From contig NZ_KZ559467.1 of assembly GCF_002850745.1 (NCBI RefSeq), positions 1-64,000 on the forward strand: DNA of 64,000 nt. The letters run 5' to 3'. Position numbers and translations under genes: made by a program. Source of the stretch: Nonomuraea indica. GTDB taxonomy: Bacteria > Actinomycetota > Actinomycetes > Streptosporangiales > Streptosporangiaceae. Below, one piece after another: positions 1 to 15,273 of the stretch. The number at the start of each line of letters is the position of its first letter. Within the stretch, counting starts at the first letter, position 1. Below the pieces are notes generated by a model. It had not been told where the DNA came from. It did no database searches and worked only from the letters and a program-made list of their open reading frames with translations.

Positions 1-66
1 CGCGCCGCGGAGGAGCTCGGTATCGACCTGTCCCGGCGTGAGCCGAGCAGCGTGGAAGAAGTCTGA
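1..66 (+). CDS. rpoB: RNA polymerase beta subunit, C-terminal fragment (partial)
   Basis: Only the last 21 codons and the TGA stop are in the window; the gene enters from the left edge. The frame reads ...[18 protein letters not shown], which is the usual extreme C-terminus of actinobacterial RpoB. It ends 17 nt before rpoC, the standard rpoB-rpoC transcription unit. Nothing can be said about the catalytic body of the subunit from this fragment. Confidence 0.85.
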   Translation, partial: RAAEELGIDLSRREPSSVEEV

Positions 67-83
67 GGGGGAGATCGCAAACA

Positions 84-3959
<3,876 letters not shown>

Positions 3960-3985
3960 TTCGGGACCCGTCCCGTACGTGACGC

Positions 3986-4015
3986 GCCCGGGCGCCTCCA
4001 CTGGAGGCCCCGGGC
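3986..4015 (+). terminator. Hairpin terminator after rpoC
   Basis: GCCCGGG-C-GCCTCC, loop ACT, then GGAGGC-CCCGGGC. This gives 13 paired bases with one bulged C, 27 nt after the rpoC stop. There is no T tract, which is common for actinobacterial terminators. It probably ends the rpoBC transcript. Confidence 0.75.
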
Positions 4016-4188
4016 GCCTCCCGTTGTACGGGCAGCGGCATCGGTCGGCGCCGACGCGGCCTTCGCCAAGACGACGAGGGTGACCCCGAGGACGGCCCTG
4101 AGGACGCTCCAGGCGCGCGGGGCATGCTCGCAAGGCCGCTTGCCGTCCGGTACCACGGCCCGGCCGGCAGCACGGCGGTGGTGGCAGT

Positions 4189-4254
4189 GGAGGCGCTGGT
4201 GCGGCAGCCGGGTGGCGAAGCGGAGGCTCTGGTGCGGCAGCCGGATGGCAAGGC
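4189..4254. repeat. Two tandem copies of a 33-bp repeat
   Basis: Two adjacent 33-bp units begin GGAGGCGCTGGTGCGGCAGC and GGAGGCTCTGGTGCGGCAGC and differ at a handful of positions. The unit length is a multiple of three, but no supported gene covers it. Confidence 0.8.
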
Positions 4255-4485
4255 GGCGTCCGGCCGTGCAGAGGCGCGGCTCGGCCGGTGCGTCCCGGCG
4301 CCCTGGGCGGCGGGCGCGGGCCGCGGGTGTGCGGCCGAGGGGTTCGGGTTGCTGATGTGACGGGAAGCGCGACAAAACGCTGTGCGGGCCGGATATCATG
4401 GGCGCGGAGCAGTGGTAGTCCCGGGCCTTGATGAACGGCCTCTGCGATCCGGAGTGGTAAGGCTTGTCCGCTTTGCCGCGCCGCT

Positions 4486-4514
4486 TTGACGTGTCGCAGT
4501 GACCTGGGTAGTCT
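4486..4514 (+). promoter_or_regulatory. Probable promoter of the str operon
   Basis: TTGACG, a 17-nt spacer, then TAGTCT fits the housekeeping actinobacterial sigma consensus (TTGACN, 17-18, TANNNT). It lies about 225 nt upstream of rpsL, implying a long leader. A second TA-rich hexamer, TACTAT at 4531-4536, has no good -35 partner. Confidence 0.65.
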
Positions 4515-4741
4515 TGAGCATCGTGCCCGTTACTATGCGGGCTCTCGACCGTGCGCTCGATATGGGAGCGCGGGACGGCTTCCTGGCTCGCAGTCCTCGC
4601 GGATGTGTCTGTGCGAACAGCGCGACACGCCCGAGCGCGGGGGCGCGGGGGGAAGCAAAAATCAGCAGGTCATGACACCGGCAGCGCCTGCGAAATGCAC
4701 GACATGACGTAACACCGGCCAAGGCACGAAACGGAGTGGCA

Positions 4742-5116
4742 GTGCCCACTATTCAGCAGTTGGTCCGCAAGGGCCGGCAGGACAAGGTCTCCAAGACCAA
4801 GACTCCTGCCCTCAAGGGGAGTCCGCAGCGGCGCGGCGTGTGCCAGCGCGTCTACACCACGACTCCGAAGAAGCCCAACTCGGCCCTGCGCAAGGTGGCC
4901 CGTGTCAGGCTCACCAACGGCATCGAGGTCACGGCTTACATCCCCGGTGTGGGCCACAACCTGCAGGAGCACTCCATCGTGCTCGTGCGTGGCGGTCGTG
5001 TGAAGGACCTGCCGGGTGTTCGCTACAAGATCATCCGCGGCTCGCTGGACACCCAGGGTGTCCGCAACCGCAAGCAGGCCCGTAGCCGTTACGGCGCGAA
5101 GAAGGAGAAGAGCTAA
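4742..5116 (+). CDS. rpsL: 30S ribosomal protein S12
   Basis: S12 is a decoding-centre protein of the small subunit, 124 aa. It reads [15 protein letters not shown] at the N-terminus. I chose the GTG at 4742 because GGAG sits 5 nt upstream; a GTG two codons earlier overlaps that site and would add residues the family lacks. The streptomycin-relevant lysines are wild type: K43 in TPKKPNS and K88 in GGRVKDLPG, so the sequence gives no sign of a resistance allele. It is the first gene of rpsL-rpsG-fusA, and rpsG starts 2 nt after its stop. Confidence 0.98.
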   Translation: MPTIQQLVRKGRQDKVSKTKTPALKGSPQRRGVCQRVYTTTPKKPNSALRKVARVRLTNGIEVTAYIPGVGHNLQEHSIVLVRGGRVKDLPGVRYKIIRGSLDTQGVRNRKQARSRYGAKKEKS

Positions 5117-5118
5117 CA

Positions 5119-5589
5119 ATGCCTCGCAAGGGTTCTCCTGGCCGTCGTCAGCTCATGGCTGACCCGGTTTACAGCTCGCCGCTGGTGACCGCCCTGATCA
5201 ACAAGGTGCTCCTGGACGGCAAGCGCTCCATCGCGCAGTCGATCGTCTACGGCGCCCTCGAGGGCTGCAGGGAGAAGACGGGCAACGACCCGGTCGTCAC
5301 CCTCAAGCGCGCGCTCGACAACGTCAAGCCGACTCTCGAGGTTCGCAGCCGTCGTGTCGGTGGCGCGACCTACCAGGTGCCGGTCGAGGTGCGCGCCGCG
5401 CGCAGCACCACCCTGGCCCTGCGCTGGCTGGTGCAGTACTCCCGCGCCCGCCGCGAGAAGACCATGACCGAGCGCCTCATGAACGAGCTCCTGGACGCCA
5501 GCAACGGCCTCGGGGCGAGTGTCAAGAAGCGCGAGGACACCCACAAGATGGCCGAGTCCAACAAGGCCTTCGCCCACTACCGCTGGTAA
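5119..5589 (+). CDS. rpsG: 30S ribosomal protein S7
   Basis: S7 nucleates assembly of the 16S 3' domain and lies at the tRNA exit site. The 156-aa product starts [11 protein letters not shown] and ends KAFAHYRW, both typical of bacterial S7. It starts 2 nt after the rpsL stop, so it is very probably translationally coupled. The stop is followed by a 39-nt gap to fusA with a GAGAGAAG ribosome binding site. Length and sequence are ordinary for the family. In E. coli S7 feeds back on the str operon; no matching leader structure was identified here. Confidence 0.98.
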   Translation: MPRKGSPGRRQLMADPVYSSPLVTALINKVLLDGKRSIAQSIVYGALEGCREKTGNDPVVTLKRALDNVKPTLEVRSRRVGGATYQVPVEVRAARSTTLALRWLVQYSRARREKTMTERLMNELLDASNGLGASVKKREDTHKMAESNKAFAHYRW

Positions 5590-5628
5590 CCCCGGCGGGT
5601 TCGACGAGACGACGAGGACGCGAGAGAA

Positions 5629-7728
<2,100 letters not shown>

Positions 7729-7797
7729 TCTCGGGACCCTATGGCCGGACGCCGGGAGACCGGCGGCCGGCCGCAGATGGGGCCTCGGCCCCTGGCT

Positions 7798-7815
7798 GGG
7801 CGGTGTGAGCCGCCC
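7798..7815 (+). other. Short hairpin in the fusA-tuf gap
   Basis: GGGCGG, loop TGTGAG, CCGCCC: six G-C pairs in the 163-nt gap. It could attenuate read-through from fusA into tuf or mark an mRNA processing point. No clear -35/-10 pair for tuf was recognised, although a TA-containing stretch around 7850 could hold one. Confidence 0.4.
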
Positions 7816-7891
7816 CGCCGTTTAGGGATTCGGGATTACCCGGGCCCGAGTGTGTAGACGAAAGTCAGTCAGATTCTCAAGGAGAGAACCA

Positions 7892-9085
7892 GTGGCTAAG
7901 GCCAAGTTCGAGCGGACCAAGCCGCACATGAACATCGGCACCATTGGGCACATCGACCACGGCAAGACCACGCTGACCGCGGCGATCACCAAGGTGCTTC
8001 ACGACCGTTTCCCGGAGCTGAACAAGGCTACGCCGTTCGACAAGATCGACAAGGCGCCCGAGGAGAAGGCTCGCGGTATTACGATCTCCATCGCGCACGT
8101 CGAGTACCAGACCGAGAAGCGCCACTACGCCCACGTGGACTGCCCCGGTCACGCTGACTACGTGAAGAACATGATCACCGGTGCCGCCCAGATGGACGGC
8201 GCCATCCTCGTGGTCGCCGCCACCGACGGTCCCATGCCGCAGACGAAGGAGCACGTCCTCCTGGCCCGCCAGGTCGGCGTCCCCTACATCGTCGTGGCCC
8301 TCAACAAGTCCGACATGGTCGACGACGAGGAGATCCTCGAGCTCGTCGAGCTCGAGGTCCGCGAGCTCCTGTCCGCTCAGGAGTTCCCCGGCGACGACCT
8401 GCCGGTCGTCCGCGTCTCCGCGCTCAAGGCTCTTGAGGGCGACGAGAAGTGGGCCGACAGCATCATCGAGCTGATGAACGCCGTCGACGAGAACGTGCCC
8501 GAGCCGCCGCGTGAGACGGAGAAGCCGTTCCTCATGCCGGTCGAGGACGTCTTCTCGATCACCGGTCGCGGCACCGTCGTCACCGGCCGTATCGAGCGCG
8601 GCATCGTCAAGGTCAACGAGCAGGTCGACATCATCGGCATCAAGCCGGAGAAGACGACCACCACCGTCACCAGCATCGAGATGTTCAACAAGATGCTCGA
8701 CGAGGGTCACGCCGGCGACAACGCCGCCCTGCTGCTCCGCGGCATCAAGCGCGACGACGTCGAGCGCGGCCAGTGCATCATCAAGCCGGGCACGACCACC
8801 CCGCACACCGAGTTCGAGGGCCAGGTCTACATCCTGTCCAAGGACGAGGGCGGCCGCCACACGCCGTTCTTCAACAACTACCGCCCGCAGTTCTACTTCC
8901 GTACGACTGACGTGACCGGTGTCGTGCACCTCCCCGAGGGCACCGAGATGGTCATGCCGGGCGACAACACCGAGATGCGCGTTGAGCTGATCCAGCCCAT
9001 CGCCATGGAGGAAGGCCTCAAGTTCGCGATCCGTGAGGGTGGCCGCACCGTCGGCGCCGGTCGGGTCACGAAGATCATCAAGTAG
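7892..9085 (+). CDS. tuf: Elongation factor Tu
   Basis: EF-Tu delivers aminoacyl-tRNA to the ribosome. The start is the GTG at 7892, with AAGGAGAG about 5 nt upstream; an open frame extends 14 codons further upstream but lacks family sequence. The product is 397 aa, beginning [20 protein letters not shown]. GTPase motifs are GHIDHGKT at 19-26, DCPGH at 83-87 and NKSD at 138-141. Domains 2 and 3 follow and end GRVTKIIK. It is the last gene of the str block, and a long GC-rich hairpin follows it. Confidence 0.99.
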   Translation: MAKAKFERTKPHMNIGTIGHIDHGKTTLTAAITKVLHDRFPELNKATPFDKIDKAPEEKARGITISIAHVEYQTEKRHYAHVDCPGHADYVKNMITGAAQMDGAILVVAATDGPMPQTKEHVLLARQVGVPYIVVALNKSDMVDDEEILELVELEVRELLSAQEFPGDDLPVVRVSALKALEGDEKWADSIIELMNAVDENVPEPPRETEKPFLMPVEDVFSITGRGTVVTGRIERGIVKVNEQVDIIGIKPEKTTTTVTSIEMFNKMLDEGHAGDNAALLLRGIKRDDVERGQCIIKPGTTTPHTEFEGQVYILSKDEGGRHTPFFNNYRPQFYFRTTDVTGVVHLPEGTEMVMPGDNTEMRVELIQPIAMEEGLKFAIREGGRTVGAGRVTKIIK

Positions 9086-9099
9086 CACGATCGCGGGTC

Positions 9100-9131
9100 G
9101 GCGGTCGGCCCCGGAGACAGGGCCGGCCGCC
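9100..9131 (+). terminator. Hairpin terminator after tuf
   Basis: GGCGGTCGGCCC, loop CGGAGACA, GGGCCGGCCGCC: a 12-bp stem with one G-T wobble, 14 nt after the tuf stop. It probably ends str-operon transcription. No T tract follows. Confidence 0.8.
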
Positions 9132-9182
9132 GCACCACGACCGGGCAGGAGTTTCGGCTCCCGCCCCGGCTCCACGCCAAAG

Positions 9183-9325
9183 CCGTGATCTCGCAGTCAC
9201 TTCGGACGTGACCGAAGTAACTGCCGGATCACGGAAGAAAAAGCAGATCGACTGCGTCTGCTACGTGGAGCTTCGCGAGCTCACGCTCGCCGCACTACAG
9301 CGGCACCATGCCGCACGATACTTTT
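9183..9325 (+). promoter_or_regulatory. Structured leader candidate upstream of rpsJ
   Basis: A 52-nt imperfect hairpin spans 9183-9234: CCGTGATC pairs with GATCACGG, and CAGTCACTTCGG pairs with CCGAAGTAACTG with one mismatch, around the loop ACGTGA. It is followed by GCAGA...TCTGC, GAGCT...AGCTC and finally GCGGCA-CCA-TGCCGC at 9300-9314, which is trailed by a five-T run at 9321-9325. The last element resembles an intrinsic attenuator. Together they suggest RNA control of the S10 operon. I could not find a convincing promoter upstream, so whether all of it is transcribed is unproven. Confidence 0.5.
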
Positions 9326-9356
9326 TCAGACGACAGCGAAGGACACCGAGGCCACT

Positions 9357-9665
9357 ATGGCGGGACAGAAGATCCGCATTCGGCTCAAGGCCTATGACCA
9401 CGAGGTCATCGACAGCTCGGCCAAGAAGATCGTCGAGACGGTGACGCGGACTGGCGCGAAGGTCGCGGGCCCGGTGCCGCTGCCGACCGAGAAGAACGTG
9501 TACTGCGTCATCCGCTCGCCGCACAAGTACAAGGACAGCCGCGAGCACTTCGAGATGCGCACGCACAAGCGGCTGATTGACATCATCGACCCGACGCCCA
9601 AGACCGTCGACTCGCTCATGCGGCTCGACCTCCCCGCGGGCGTCGACATTTCGATCAAGCTCTGA
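9357..9665 (+). CDS. rpsJ: 30S ribosomal protein S10
   Basis: S10 is the first gene of the S10 operon. It binds the 16S 3' domain and, with NusB, takes part in antitermination in other bacteria. The 102-aa product begins [19 protein letters not shown] and contains the conserved loop region around THKRLIDI. It starts at ATG 9357, after a 271-nt gap that holds the tuf terminator and a structured leader. rplC follows 14 nt later. Sequence and length are standard. Confidence 0.98.
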   Translation: MAGQKIRIRLKAYDHEVIDSSAKKIVETVTRTGAKVAGPVPLPTEKNVYCVIRSPHKYKDSREHFEMRTHKRLIDIIDPTPKTVDSLMRLDLPAGVDISIKL

Positions 9666-9679
9666 GGGATCACACTGAC

Positions 9680-10333
9680 ATGGCTAAGACGATCAAGGGC
9701 GTCCTGGGCAAGAAGCTCGGCATGACCCAGGTCTTCGACGCGGACAACCGGATGGTCCCGGTCACCGTGGTCGAGGCCGGTCCGTGTGTGGTGACCCGCG
9801 TCCGCACGGCCGAGAAGGACGGCTACTCCGCCATCCAGCTCGGCTTCGGGCAGGTCGACCCCCGGAAGGTCAACAAGCCGCTCGGCGACTACCTGCGCAA
9901 GCACGACATCACCCCGCGCCGTTACTTCGCGGAGATCCGCACCGACGACGCGAGCGACTACACCCTCGGCCAGGAGCTGCTGGCCGACACCTTCGAGGCC
10001 GGCCAGTTCGTCGACGTGACGGGCAAGAGCAAGGGCAAGGGCTTCGCCGGTGTCATGAAGCGGCACGGCTTCGGTGGTCTGGGCGCGTCGCACGGTACGC
10101 AGCGCAAGCACCGCTCGCCGGGTTCCATCGGTGGCTGCGCCACCCCGGGTCGCGTTTTCAAGGGTCTGCGCATGGCCGGTCGGATGGGTAACGTCCGCAC
10201 CACCGTGCAGAGCCTCAAGGTTCACTCCGTTGACGCCGAGAAGGGCCTCATCCTGATCAAGGGTGCGATCCCCGGTGCCAACGGCAGCCTGGTCCTCGTT
10301 CGCACCGCTGCCAAGAAGGGGGCTGCCAAGTGA
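9680..10333 (+). CDS. rplC: 50S ribosomal protein L3
   Basis: L3 binds near the peptidyl-transferase centre and starts 50S assembly. The 217-aa product begins [19 protein letters not shown]. Its basic extension (around residues 120-175, with [16 protein letters not shown]) is the part that reaches into the 23S core. GAGGGATC precedes the ATG. Its TGA stop overlaps the GTG start of rplD by 4 nt (GTGA), indicating translational coupling. No anomalies are seen. Confidence 0.98.
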   Translation: MAKTIKGVLGKKLGMTQVFDADNRMVPVTVVEAGPCVVTRVRTAEKDGYSAIQLGFGQVDPRKVNKPLGDYLRKHDITPRRYFAEIRTDDASDYTLGQELLADTFEAGQFVDVTGKSKGKGFAGVMKRHGFGGLGASHGTQRKHRSPGSIGGCATPGRVFKGLRMAGRMGNVRTTVQSLKVHSVDAEKGLILIKGAIPGANGSLVLVRTAAKKGAAK

Positions 10334-10992
10334 CCACCATTGACGTCCTCGACGCCAGCGGCGCCAAGACCGGCACCGTCGACCTGCCCGAAGACATCTT
10401 CGGCGCCAAGGTCAACGTTCCCCTCATCCACCAGGTCGTCGTGGCCCAGCTCGCCGCTCGCCGGCAGGGCACCCACAAGGCCAAGACCCGTGGTGAGGTC
10501 CGAGGCGGCGGCAAGAAGCCGTACCGCCAGAAGGGCACCGGCCGCGCCCGTCAGGGCTCGACCCGCGCCCCGCAGTTCGCCGGCGGTGGCACCGTCCACG
10601 GTCCGGTTCCGCGTGACTACTCGCAGCGCACCCCCAAGAAGATGAAGGCCGCCGCCCTGCGCGGTGCCCTCTCCGACCGGGCCGGCAGCGGTCGCGTGCA
10701 CGTGGTGAGCAGCCTGGTCACCGGCGAGACGCCGAAGACGCAGGCCGCCCTGCAGGCCCTTCGCAAGATCACTCAGGCCAAGACCGTGCTCGTCGTGGTC
10801 GACGAGGCCGACGAGCTGACCTGGATGAGCCTGCGTAACGCTCCCGAGGTCCACCTGCTGGACGCGGGGCAGCTCAACACCTACGACGTGCTCGTCCACG
10901 ACGACGTGGTCTTCACCCAGGAGGCGTACGACCAGGTCGTGGCGCGTCTGTCGGCGGGGTCGGCCGAGCAGAGTGAGAAGGAAGACGCCTGA
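10330..10992 (+). CDS. rplD: 50S ribosomal protein L4
   Basis: L4 lines the peptide exit tunnel and is the S10-operon repressor in E. coli. The product is 220 aa and starts with GTG inside the rplC stop codon. The conserved basic tunnel loop reads [19 protein letters not shown] around residues 58-76. The C-terminus is acidic (EQSEKEDA). Its stop shares one base with the rplW ATG. The autogenous role here is inferred from the family only; the structured leader upstream of rpsJ would be the obvious target. Confidence 0.97.
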   Translation: MTTIDVLDASGAKTGTVDLPEDIFGAKVNVPLIHQVVVAQLAARRQGTHKAKTRGEVRGGGKKPYRQKGTGRARQGSTRAPQFAGGGTVHGPVPRDYSQRTPKKMKAAALRGALSDRAGSGRVHVVSSLVTGETPKTQAALQALRKITQAKTVLVVVDEADELTWMSLRNAPEVHLLDAGQLNTYDVLVHDDVVFTQEAYDQVVARLSAGSAEQSEKEDA

Positions 10993-11300
10993 TGAGCATG
11001 GAGAGGGTCGTCGACCCGCGCGACATCATCATCAAGCCCGTCGTCTCCGAGAAGAGCTACGGCCTGATCGATGAGAACAACAAGTACACGTTCCTGGTGA
11101 AGAAGACCGCGAACAAGACCCAGGTCAAGATCGCCGTCGAGCAGATCTTCGGGGTCAAGGTCACCAGCGTGAACACCATCAACCGGCAGGGCAAGCGCAA
11201 GCGCACCCGCACCGGCTTCGGCAAGCGTCCCGACACCAAGCGCGCGATCGTGAGCCTGGTCGAGGGCGATCGGATCGACATCTTCGGTCAGATCGGCTAG
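10992..11300 (+). CDS. rplW: 50S ribosomal protein L23
   Basis: L23 sits at the tunnel exit and docks SRP and trigger factor. The 102-aa product has [14 protein letters not shown] near the N-terminus and the extended loop [21 protein letters not shown] in its second half. ATG 10992 overlaps the rplD stop by 1 nt; a second ATG two codons later is a possible alternative. A 105-nt gap without obvious genes precedes rplB. Confidence 0.97.
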   Translation: MSMERVVDPRDIIIKPVVSEKSYGLIDENNKYTFLVKKTANKTQVKIAVEQIFGVKVTSVNTINRQGKRKRTRTGFGKRPDTKRAIVSLVEGDRIDIFGQIG

Positions 11301-11405
11301 CAGCCATAGATGCACAGCGGGCCGCATGGTCCGTAGCGGGCAGAGACCGTCGCACTCGCGTGCGGCGGGCTCACCCATGTAACCGACGAAGGATGAACGA
11401 AAAAG

Positions 11406-12242
11406 ATGGGCATCCGTAAGTACAAGCCGACGACTCCCGGTCGCCGTGGCTCGAGTGTCTCGGACTTCTCCGAGATCACGCGCAGCACGCCCGAGAAGTC
11501 GTTGCTTGCGCCCCTTCACAACAAGGGCGGCCGCAACGTACACGGCCGGGTCACCGCACGCCACCAGGGCGGCGGTCACAAGCGCGCCTACCGGATCATC
11601 GACTTCCGGAGGCATGACAAGGACGGCATTCCGGCGAAGGTCGCTCACATCGAGTACGACCCCAACCGCACCGCCAACATCGCTCTGCTGCACTACGCCG
11701 ACGGCGAGAAGCGCTACATCATCGCGCCGACCGGCCTCAAGCAGGGCGACCGCATCGAGAACGGCCCCGCGGCCGACATCAAGCCGGGCAACTGCCTGCC
11801 GCTGCGCAACATCCCGACCGGTACCTTCATCCACGCGGTGGAGCTCCGTCCGGGCGGCGGCGCCAAGCTCGGCCGCTCCGCGGGCGCCCAGATCCAGCTG
11901 CTCGCGAAGGAAGGCCAGTACGCCACGCTGCGTATGCCGTCCGGCGAAATGCGCATGGTCGACGTGCGCTGCCGGGCCTCGGTCGGCCAGGTCGGCAACG
12001 CCGAGCAGGCCAACATCAACTGGGGCAAGGCCGGCCGTATGAGGTGGAAGGGCAAGCGCCCGACCGTCCGCGGTGTCGCGATGAACCCCGTCGACCACCC
12101 GCACGGTGGTGGTGAGGGCAAGACCTCCGGTGGTCGTCACCCGGTCAACCCCAAGGGCAAGCCTGAGGGCCGTACCCGCCAGGCGAACAAGGCCAGCGAC
12201 CGGCTGATCATCCGACGTCGGAGCAAGAGGAAGAAGCGGTAG
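11406..12242 (+). CDS. rplB: 50S ribosomal protein L2
   Basis: L2 is required for subunit association and peptidyl-transferase activity. The 278-aa product begins [15 protein letters not shown]. Near the C-terminus it has the signature [20 protein letters not shown], which includes the conserved functional histidine, followed by a basic tail ending RRRSKRKKR. The start is an ATG behind GAACGAAAAAG, and rpsS follows after 11 nt. Standard length. Confidence 0.98.
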   Translation: MGIRKYKPTTPGRRGSSVSDFSEITRSTPEKSLLAPLHNKGGRNVHGRVTARHQGGGHKRAYRIIDFRRHDKDGIPAKVAHIEYDPNRTANIALLHYADGEKRYIIAPTGLKQGDRIENGPAADIKPGNCLPLRNIPTGTFIHAVELRPGGGAKLGRSAGAQIQLLAKEGQYATLRMPSGEMRMVDVRCRASVGQVGNAEQANINWGKAGRMRWKGKRPTVRGVAMNPVDHPHGGGEGKTSGGRHPVNPKGKPEGRTRQANKASDRLIIRRRSKRKKR

Positions 12243-12253
12243 GAGCAGCCGAA

Positions 12254-12532
12254 ATGCCACGTAGCCTTAAGAAGGGTCCCTTCGTGGACGACCACCTCGC
12301 CAAGAAGGTGGACGCCCAGAACGAGAAGGGCACCAAGAACGTCATCAAGACGTGGTCGCGGCGCTCCATGATCGTGCCTGACATGCTCGGGCACACGATC
12401 GCCGTTCACGATGGCCGCAAGCACGTCCCGGTGTTCATCACCGAGGCGATGATCGGCCACAAGCTGGGAGAGTTCGCCCCCACGCGCACCTTCCGCAGCC
12501 ACGTCAAGGAAGACCGCCGCAGCCGGCGATAG
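12254..12532 (+). CDS. rpsS: 30S ribosomal protein S19
   Basis: S19 is in the small-subunit head near the A-site finger. The 92-aa product starts [15 protein letters not shown] and carries the conserved stretch [26 protein letters not shown]. It lies in the conserved order L2-S19-L22-S3 with an 11-nt upstream gap and GGAG before the ATG. No anomalies. Confidence 0.98.
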   Translation: MPRSLKKGPFVDDHLAKKVDAQNEKGTKNVIKTWSRRSMIVPDMLGHTIAVHDGRKHVPVFITEAMIGHKLGEFAPTRTFRSHVKEDRRSRR

Positions 12533-12560
12533 CAGCCTTCAGAAGTAAGAGGAGTAAGCG

Positions 12561-12914
12561 ATGGAAGCCAGGGCTCAGGCGCGGTTCGTCCGCGTCACGC
12601 CCCAGAAGGCCCGCCGCGTGGTGGACCTTATTCGCGGGCTGCCCGCTTCGGAGGCGCAGGCCGTGCTGCAGTTCGCTCCCCAGACGGCGAGCGAGCCGAT
12701 CTACAAGGTGCTCTCCAGCGCCATGGCGAACGCAGAGCACAACTTCAACCTCGACCCCCAGACGCTGGTCGTCAGCCGCGCGTGGGTCGACGAGGGCCCG
12801 ACGCTGAAGCGGTTCCGTCCGCGTGCCCAGGGTCGTGCCTATCGGATCAACAAGCGGACGAGCCACATCACCGTGATCGTGGAGTCCCGCGAGCCGAAGG
12901 GAAGGACCCGATAG
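12561..12914 (+). CDS. rplV: 50S ribosomal protein L22
   Basis: L22 lines the exit tunnel; its beta-hairpin is a macrolide-resistance site in other bacteria. The 117-aa product begins [20 protein letters not shown]. The hairpin region [20 protein letters not shown] is intact near residues 88-107. AAGAGGAG lies 8 nt upstream of the ATG. Its TAG stop shares one base with the GTG start of rpsC. Confidence 0.98.
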   Translation: MEARAQARFVRVTPQKARRVVDLIRGLPASEAQAVLQFAPQTASEPIYKVLSSAMANAEHNFNLDPQTLVVSRAWVDEGPTLKRFRPRAQGRAYRINKRTSHITVIVESREPKGRTR

Positions 12915-13756
12915 TGGGCCAGAAGGTTAACCCGCACGGGTTCCGCCTCGGCATCACGACCGACTTCAAGAGCCGGTGGTACGCCGACAAGCTGTACAAG
13001 TCGTACGTCGCCGAGGACGTGGCGATCCGCCGCATGCTGCAGAAGGGCATGGAGCGGGCCGGCATCTCCAAGGTGGAGATCGAGCGCACGACCGACCGCG
13101 TCCAGGTCGACATCCACACCGCGCGTCCGGGCATCGTCATCGGCCGACGCGGCGCGGAGGCCGACCGCATCCGCGGTGACCTGGAGAAGCTGACCAAGAA
13201 GCAGGTCCAGCTCAACATCCTCGAGGTGAAGAACCCCGAGATCGACGCCCAGCTCGTCGCGCAGGGCGTCGCCGAGCAGCTGTCCAGCCGTGTCTCGTTC
13301 CGGCGTGCCATGCGCAAGGCCATGCAGTCGGCCATGAAGAGCGGCGCCAAGGGCATCCGGGTGCAGTGCGCGGGTCGTCTGGGCGGCGCCGAGATGTCGA
13401 GGTCGGAGTTCTACCGCGAGGGCCGCGTGCCGCTGCACACGCTCCGCGCGGACATCGACTACGGCTTCTACGAGGCCCGCACCACCTTCGGCCGCATCGG
13501 CGTGAAGGTGTGGATCTACAAGGGTGAGGCCGCGACCAGCCGCGCCGAGCGTGAGGCGGCCGCCGCCGGTGCTCGTGCCGGCCAGCGTCGCGAGCGTGAC
13601 GACCGTAGGGGTGGCGGCGACCGTCCCCGTCGCGGTGGCGCCGGTGGCGCCCGCCGTGGTGGCGGCCGCGGTGACCGCGCCCCCAGGACCGAGGCGGCCG
13701 CGCAGGCCGCCCCCGAGACCGGCCCGGCTGCGCAGCCGGGTGCTGAAGGGAGCTGA
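12914..13756 (+). CDS. rpsC: 30S ribosomal protein S3 with RG-rich tail
   Basis: S3 forms part of the mRNA entry channel and helicase. The start is GTG 12914 ([14 protein letters not shown]); the open frame extends upstream but without family sequence. The 280-aa product has a KH domain with [10 protein letters not shown] around residue 73. After about residue 215 comes a low-complexity extension rich in Arg, Gly and Ala ([20 protein letters not shown]). Such tails occur in actinobacterial S3 and make it longer than the E. coli protein. It is coupled to rplV by a 1-nt overlap and to rplP by a 2-nt gap. Confidence 0.97.
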   Translation: MGQKVNPHGFRLGITTDFKSRWYADKLYKSYVAEDVAIRRMLQKGMERAGISKVEIERTTDRVQVDIHTARPGIVIGRRGAEADRIRGDLEKLTKKQVQLNILEVKNPEIDAQLVAQGVAEQLSSRVSFRRAMRKAMQSAMKSGAKGIRVQCAGRLGGAEMSRSEFYREGRVPLHTLRADIDYGFYEARTTFGRIGVKVWIYKGEAATSRAEREAAAAGARAGQRRERDDRRGGGDRPRRGGAGGARRGGGRGDRAPRTEAAAQAAPETGPAAQPGAEGS

Positions 13757-13758
13757 CC

Positions 13759-14178
13759 ATGCTGATCCCGCGCAGGGTCAAGCACCGCAAGCAGCACCGG
13801 CCTGACCGCAGCGGAGCCGCCAAGGGCGGCACGAGGGTCGTGTTCGGCGAGTTCGGCATCCAGGCGCTTGAGCACTCGTACGTGACCAACCGCCAGATCG
13901 AGTCCGCCCGAATCGCGATGACCCGTCACATCCGCCGTGGCGGCAAGGTGTGGATCAACATCTACCCCGACCGTCCGCTCACCAAGAAGCCTGCCGAGAC
14001 CCGCATGGGTTCCGGTAAGGGTTCGCCCGAGTGGTGGATCGCCAACGTCAAGCCCGGACGCGTGATGTTCGAGCTGTCCGGCGTGGCGGAGCCGATCGCG
14101 CGCGAGGCGCTTCAGCGCGCGATCCACAAGCTGCCGATGAAGTGCAAGATCGTTAAGCGTGAAGTGGGTGAGGCGTGA
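13759..14178 (+). CDS. rplP: 50S ribosomal protein L16
   Basis: L16 organises the A-site region of the 50S. The 139-aa product starts [15 protein letters not shown] and has the conserved block [20 protein letters not shown]. It starts 2 nt after rpsC and its TGA overlaps the ATG of rpmC by 1 nt. Length and sequence are typical. Confidence 0.98.
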   Translation: MLIPRRVKHRKQHRPDRSGAAKGGTRVVFGEFGIQALEHSYVTNRQIESARIAMTRHIRRGGKVWINIYPDRPLTKKPAETRMGSGKGSPEWWIANVKPGRVMFELSGVAEPIAREALQRAIHKLPMKCKIVKREVGEA

Positions 14179-14414
14179 TGGCTAAGGGCCTGACCGCCGG
14201 CGAGCTGCGAGTGGAGGACCAGGACACCCTGGTCCAGAAGCTGAAGGAAGCCAAGGAGGAACTGTTCAACCTCCGCTTCCAGGCGGCGACCGGTCAGTTG
14301 GAGAGCCACGGGCGGCTGCGTGCTGTCCGCCGCGAGATCGCCCGTATCTACACCGTGATGCGCGAGCGTGAGCTCGGCATCGTCACGGTCGAGAAGGAGA
14401 CGAGCGATGGCTGA
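14178..14414 (+). CDS. rpmC: 50S ribosomal protein L29
   Basis: L29 is a small two-helix protein at the tunnel exit. The ATG at 14178 gives 78 aa beginning [11 protein letters not shown]; a GTG one codon upstream is possible. The signature [22 protein letters not shown] is clear. It overlaps the rplP stop by 1 nt and overlaps rpsQ by 8 nt in a different frame, so all three are likely coupled. Confidence 0.97.
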   Translation: MAKGLTAGELRVEDQDTLVQKLKEAKEELFNLRFQAATGQLESHGRLRAVRREIARIYTVMRERELGIVTVEKETSDG

Positions 14415-14712
14415 GACCGAGACCACCGAGACCACCCAGGCCGCTGAGGAGACCGCCGAAGGGCGTCACTTCCGCAAGGTCCGCGAGGGCCTGGTCGTCA
14501 GCGACAAGATGGACAAGACCGTCGTCGTCGCCGTCGAGGACCGGGTGAAGCACCGGCTGTACGGCAAGGTCATCCGCCGTACGACCAAGTACAAGGCGCA
14601 CGACGAGTCCAACGCCTGCGGCGTGGGCGACCGTGTGCTTCTGATGGAGACTCGGCCGCTGTCGGCCACCAAGCGGTGGCGGGTCGTCGAGATCCTCGAG
14701 AAGGCCAAGTAG
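14407..14712 (+). CDS. rpsQ: 30S ribosomal protein S17 with acidic N-terminal extension
   Basis: S17 is a primary 16S-binding protein. The ATG at 14407 gives 101 aa. The first 20 residues are Thr/Glu-rich ([11 protein letters not shown]...), then the canonical fold begins around [21 protein letters not shown]. It overlaps rpmC by 8 nt. It is the last gene of the S10 block and is followed by a 189-nt gap with two tetraloop hairpins before rplN. Confidence 0.96.
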   Translation: MAETETTETTQAAEETAEGRHFRKVREGLVVSDKMDKTVVVAVEDRVKHRLYGKVIRRTTKYKAHDESNACGVGDRVLLMETRPLSATKRWRVVEILEKAK

Positions 14713-14737
14713 GCCTTCCCGGATATACCGCGCCTCG

Positions 14738-14759
14738 TGGGGGGTGGAGACACCCCCCA
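14738..14759 (+). terminator. GNRA-type tetraloop hairpin after rpsQ
   Basis: TGGGGGGTG, loop GAGA, CACCCCCCA: a perfect 9-bp stem closed by a GNRA-class tetraloop, 26 nt after rpsQ. It is a probable terminator or attenuator at the S10/spc boundary. Confidence 0.65.
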
Positions 14760-14803
14760 TGACGGTGTCCAAGGACGTGAGACCTCTCGCGTCGCCTGCG
14801 GTG

Positions 14804-14823
14804 CGGCCCCCTTCGGGGGGCTG
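14804..14823 (+). terminator. UUCG tetraloop hairpin upstream of rplN
   Basis: CGGCCCCC, loop TTCG, GGGGGCTG: an 8-bp stem with one G-T pair around a UUCG tetraloop. It is the second of two stable hairpins in the gap and could be a terminator or an mRNA-stability element for the spc operon. Confidence 0.6.
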
Positions 14824-14901
14824 TGGCCGGAGGACCAAGACAACAGCAGGTTCCGCCAGGCTCACGTGAGTGAGAACCGGCGCGACTAACAGGAGTTGAA
14901 C

Positions 14902-15273
14902 GTGATCCAGCAGGAGTCGCGGCTCAAGGTCGCCGACAACACGGGTGCCAAGGAGATCCTCTGCATCCGTGTTCTCGGTGGCTCGGGCCGACGCTACGCC
15001 GGTATCGGCGACGTCATCGTCGCCACTGTCAAGGACGCGCTGCCCGGCAGCACGGGCGTCAAGAAGGGCGATGTGGTCAAGGCCGTCGTCGTCCGCACGG
15101 TCAAGGAGCGCCGCCGGCCCGACGGCTCCTACATCCGTTTCGACGAGAACGCCGCCGTCATCATCAAGGACAGCGGTGACCCTCGCGGCACCCGTATCTT
15201 CGGCCCGGTCGGCCGTGAGCTGCGTGACAAGAAGTTCATGCGCATCATCTCGCTCGCGCCGGAGGTGCTGTGA
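14902..15273 (+). CDS. rplN: 50S ribosomal protein L14
   Basis: L14 lies at the subunit interface. GTG 14902 has AGGAG 6 nt upstream; a TTG two codons earlier abuts that site and is less likely. The 123-aa product starts [20 protein letters not shown] and keeps the conserved [16 protein letters not shown] block. It opens the spc block and overlaps rplX by 1 nt. Confidence 0.97.
   Translation: MIQQESRLKVADNTGAKEILCIRVLGGSGRRYAGIGDVIVATVKDALPGSTGVKKGDVVKAVVVRTVKERRRPDGSYIRFDENAAVIIKDSGDPRGTRIFGPVGRELRDKKFMRIISLAPEVL

Larger units (their letters stand above)
3960..4741. other. Intergenic region between rpoC and rpsL
   Basis: This gap of about 780 nt has no convincing gene. In order it holds a strong terminator-like hairpin just after rpoC, a 2 x 33 bp tandem repeat, a likely promoter for the str operon and an untranslated leader of roughly 200 nt before rpsL. 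Small open frames run through the 33-bp repeat on both strands, but none has a good ribosome binding site or a recognisable product, so I leave them uncalled. Confidence 0.7.

Noticed and set aside
4124..4360. 78-aa open frame with an 11-residue internal repeat after rpoC
   Set aside because: The repeat is explained by a 33-bp DNA duplication; no ribosome binding site and no recognisable product.
4742..5116. Streptomycin-resistance allele of rpsL
   Set aside because: K43 and K88 are both wild type.
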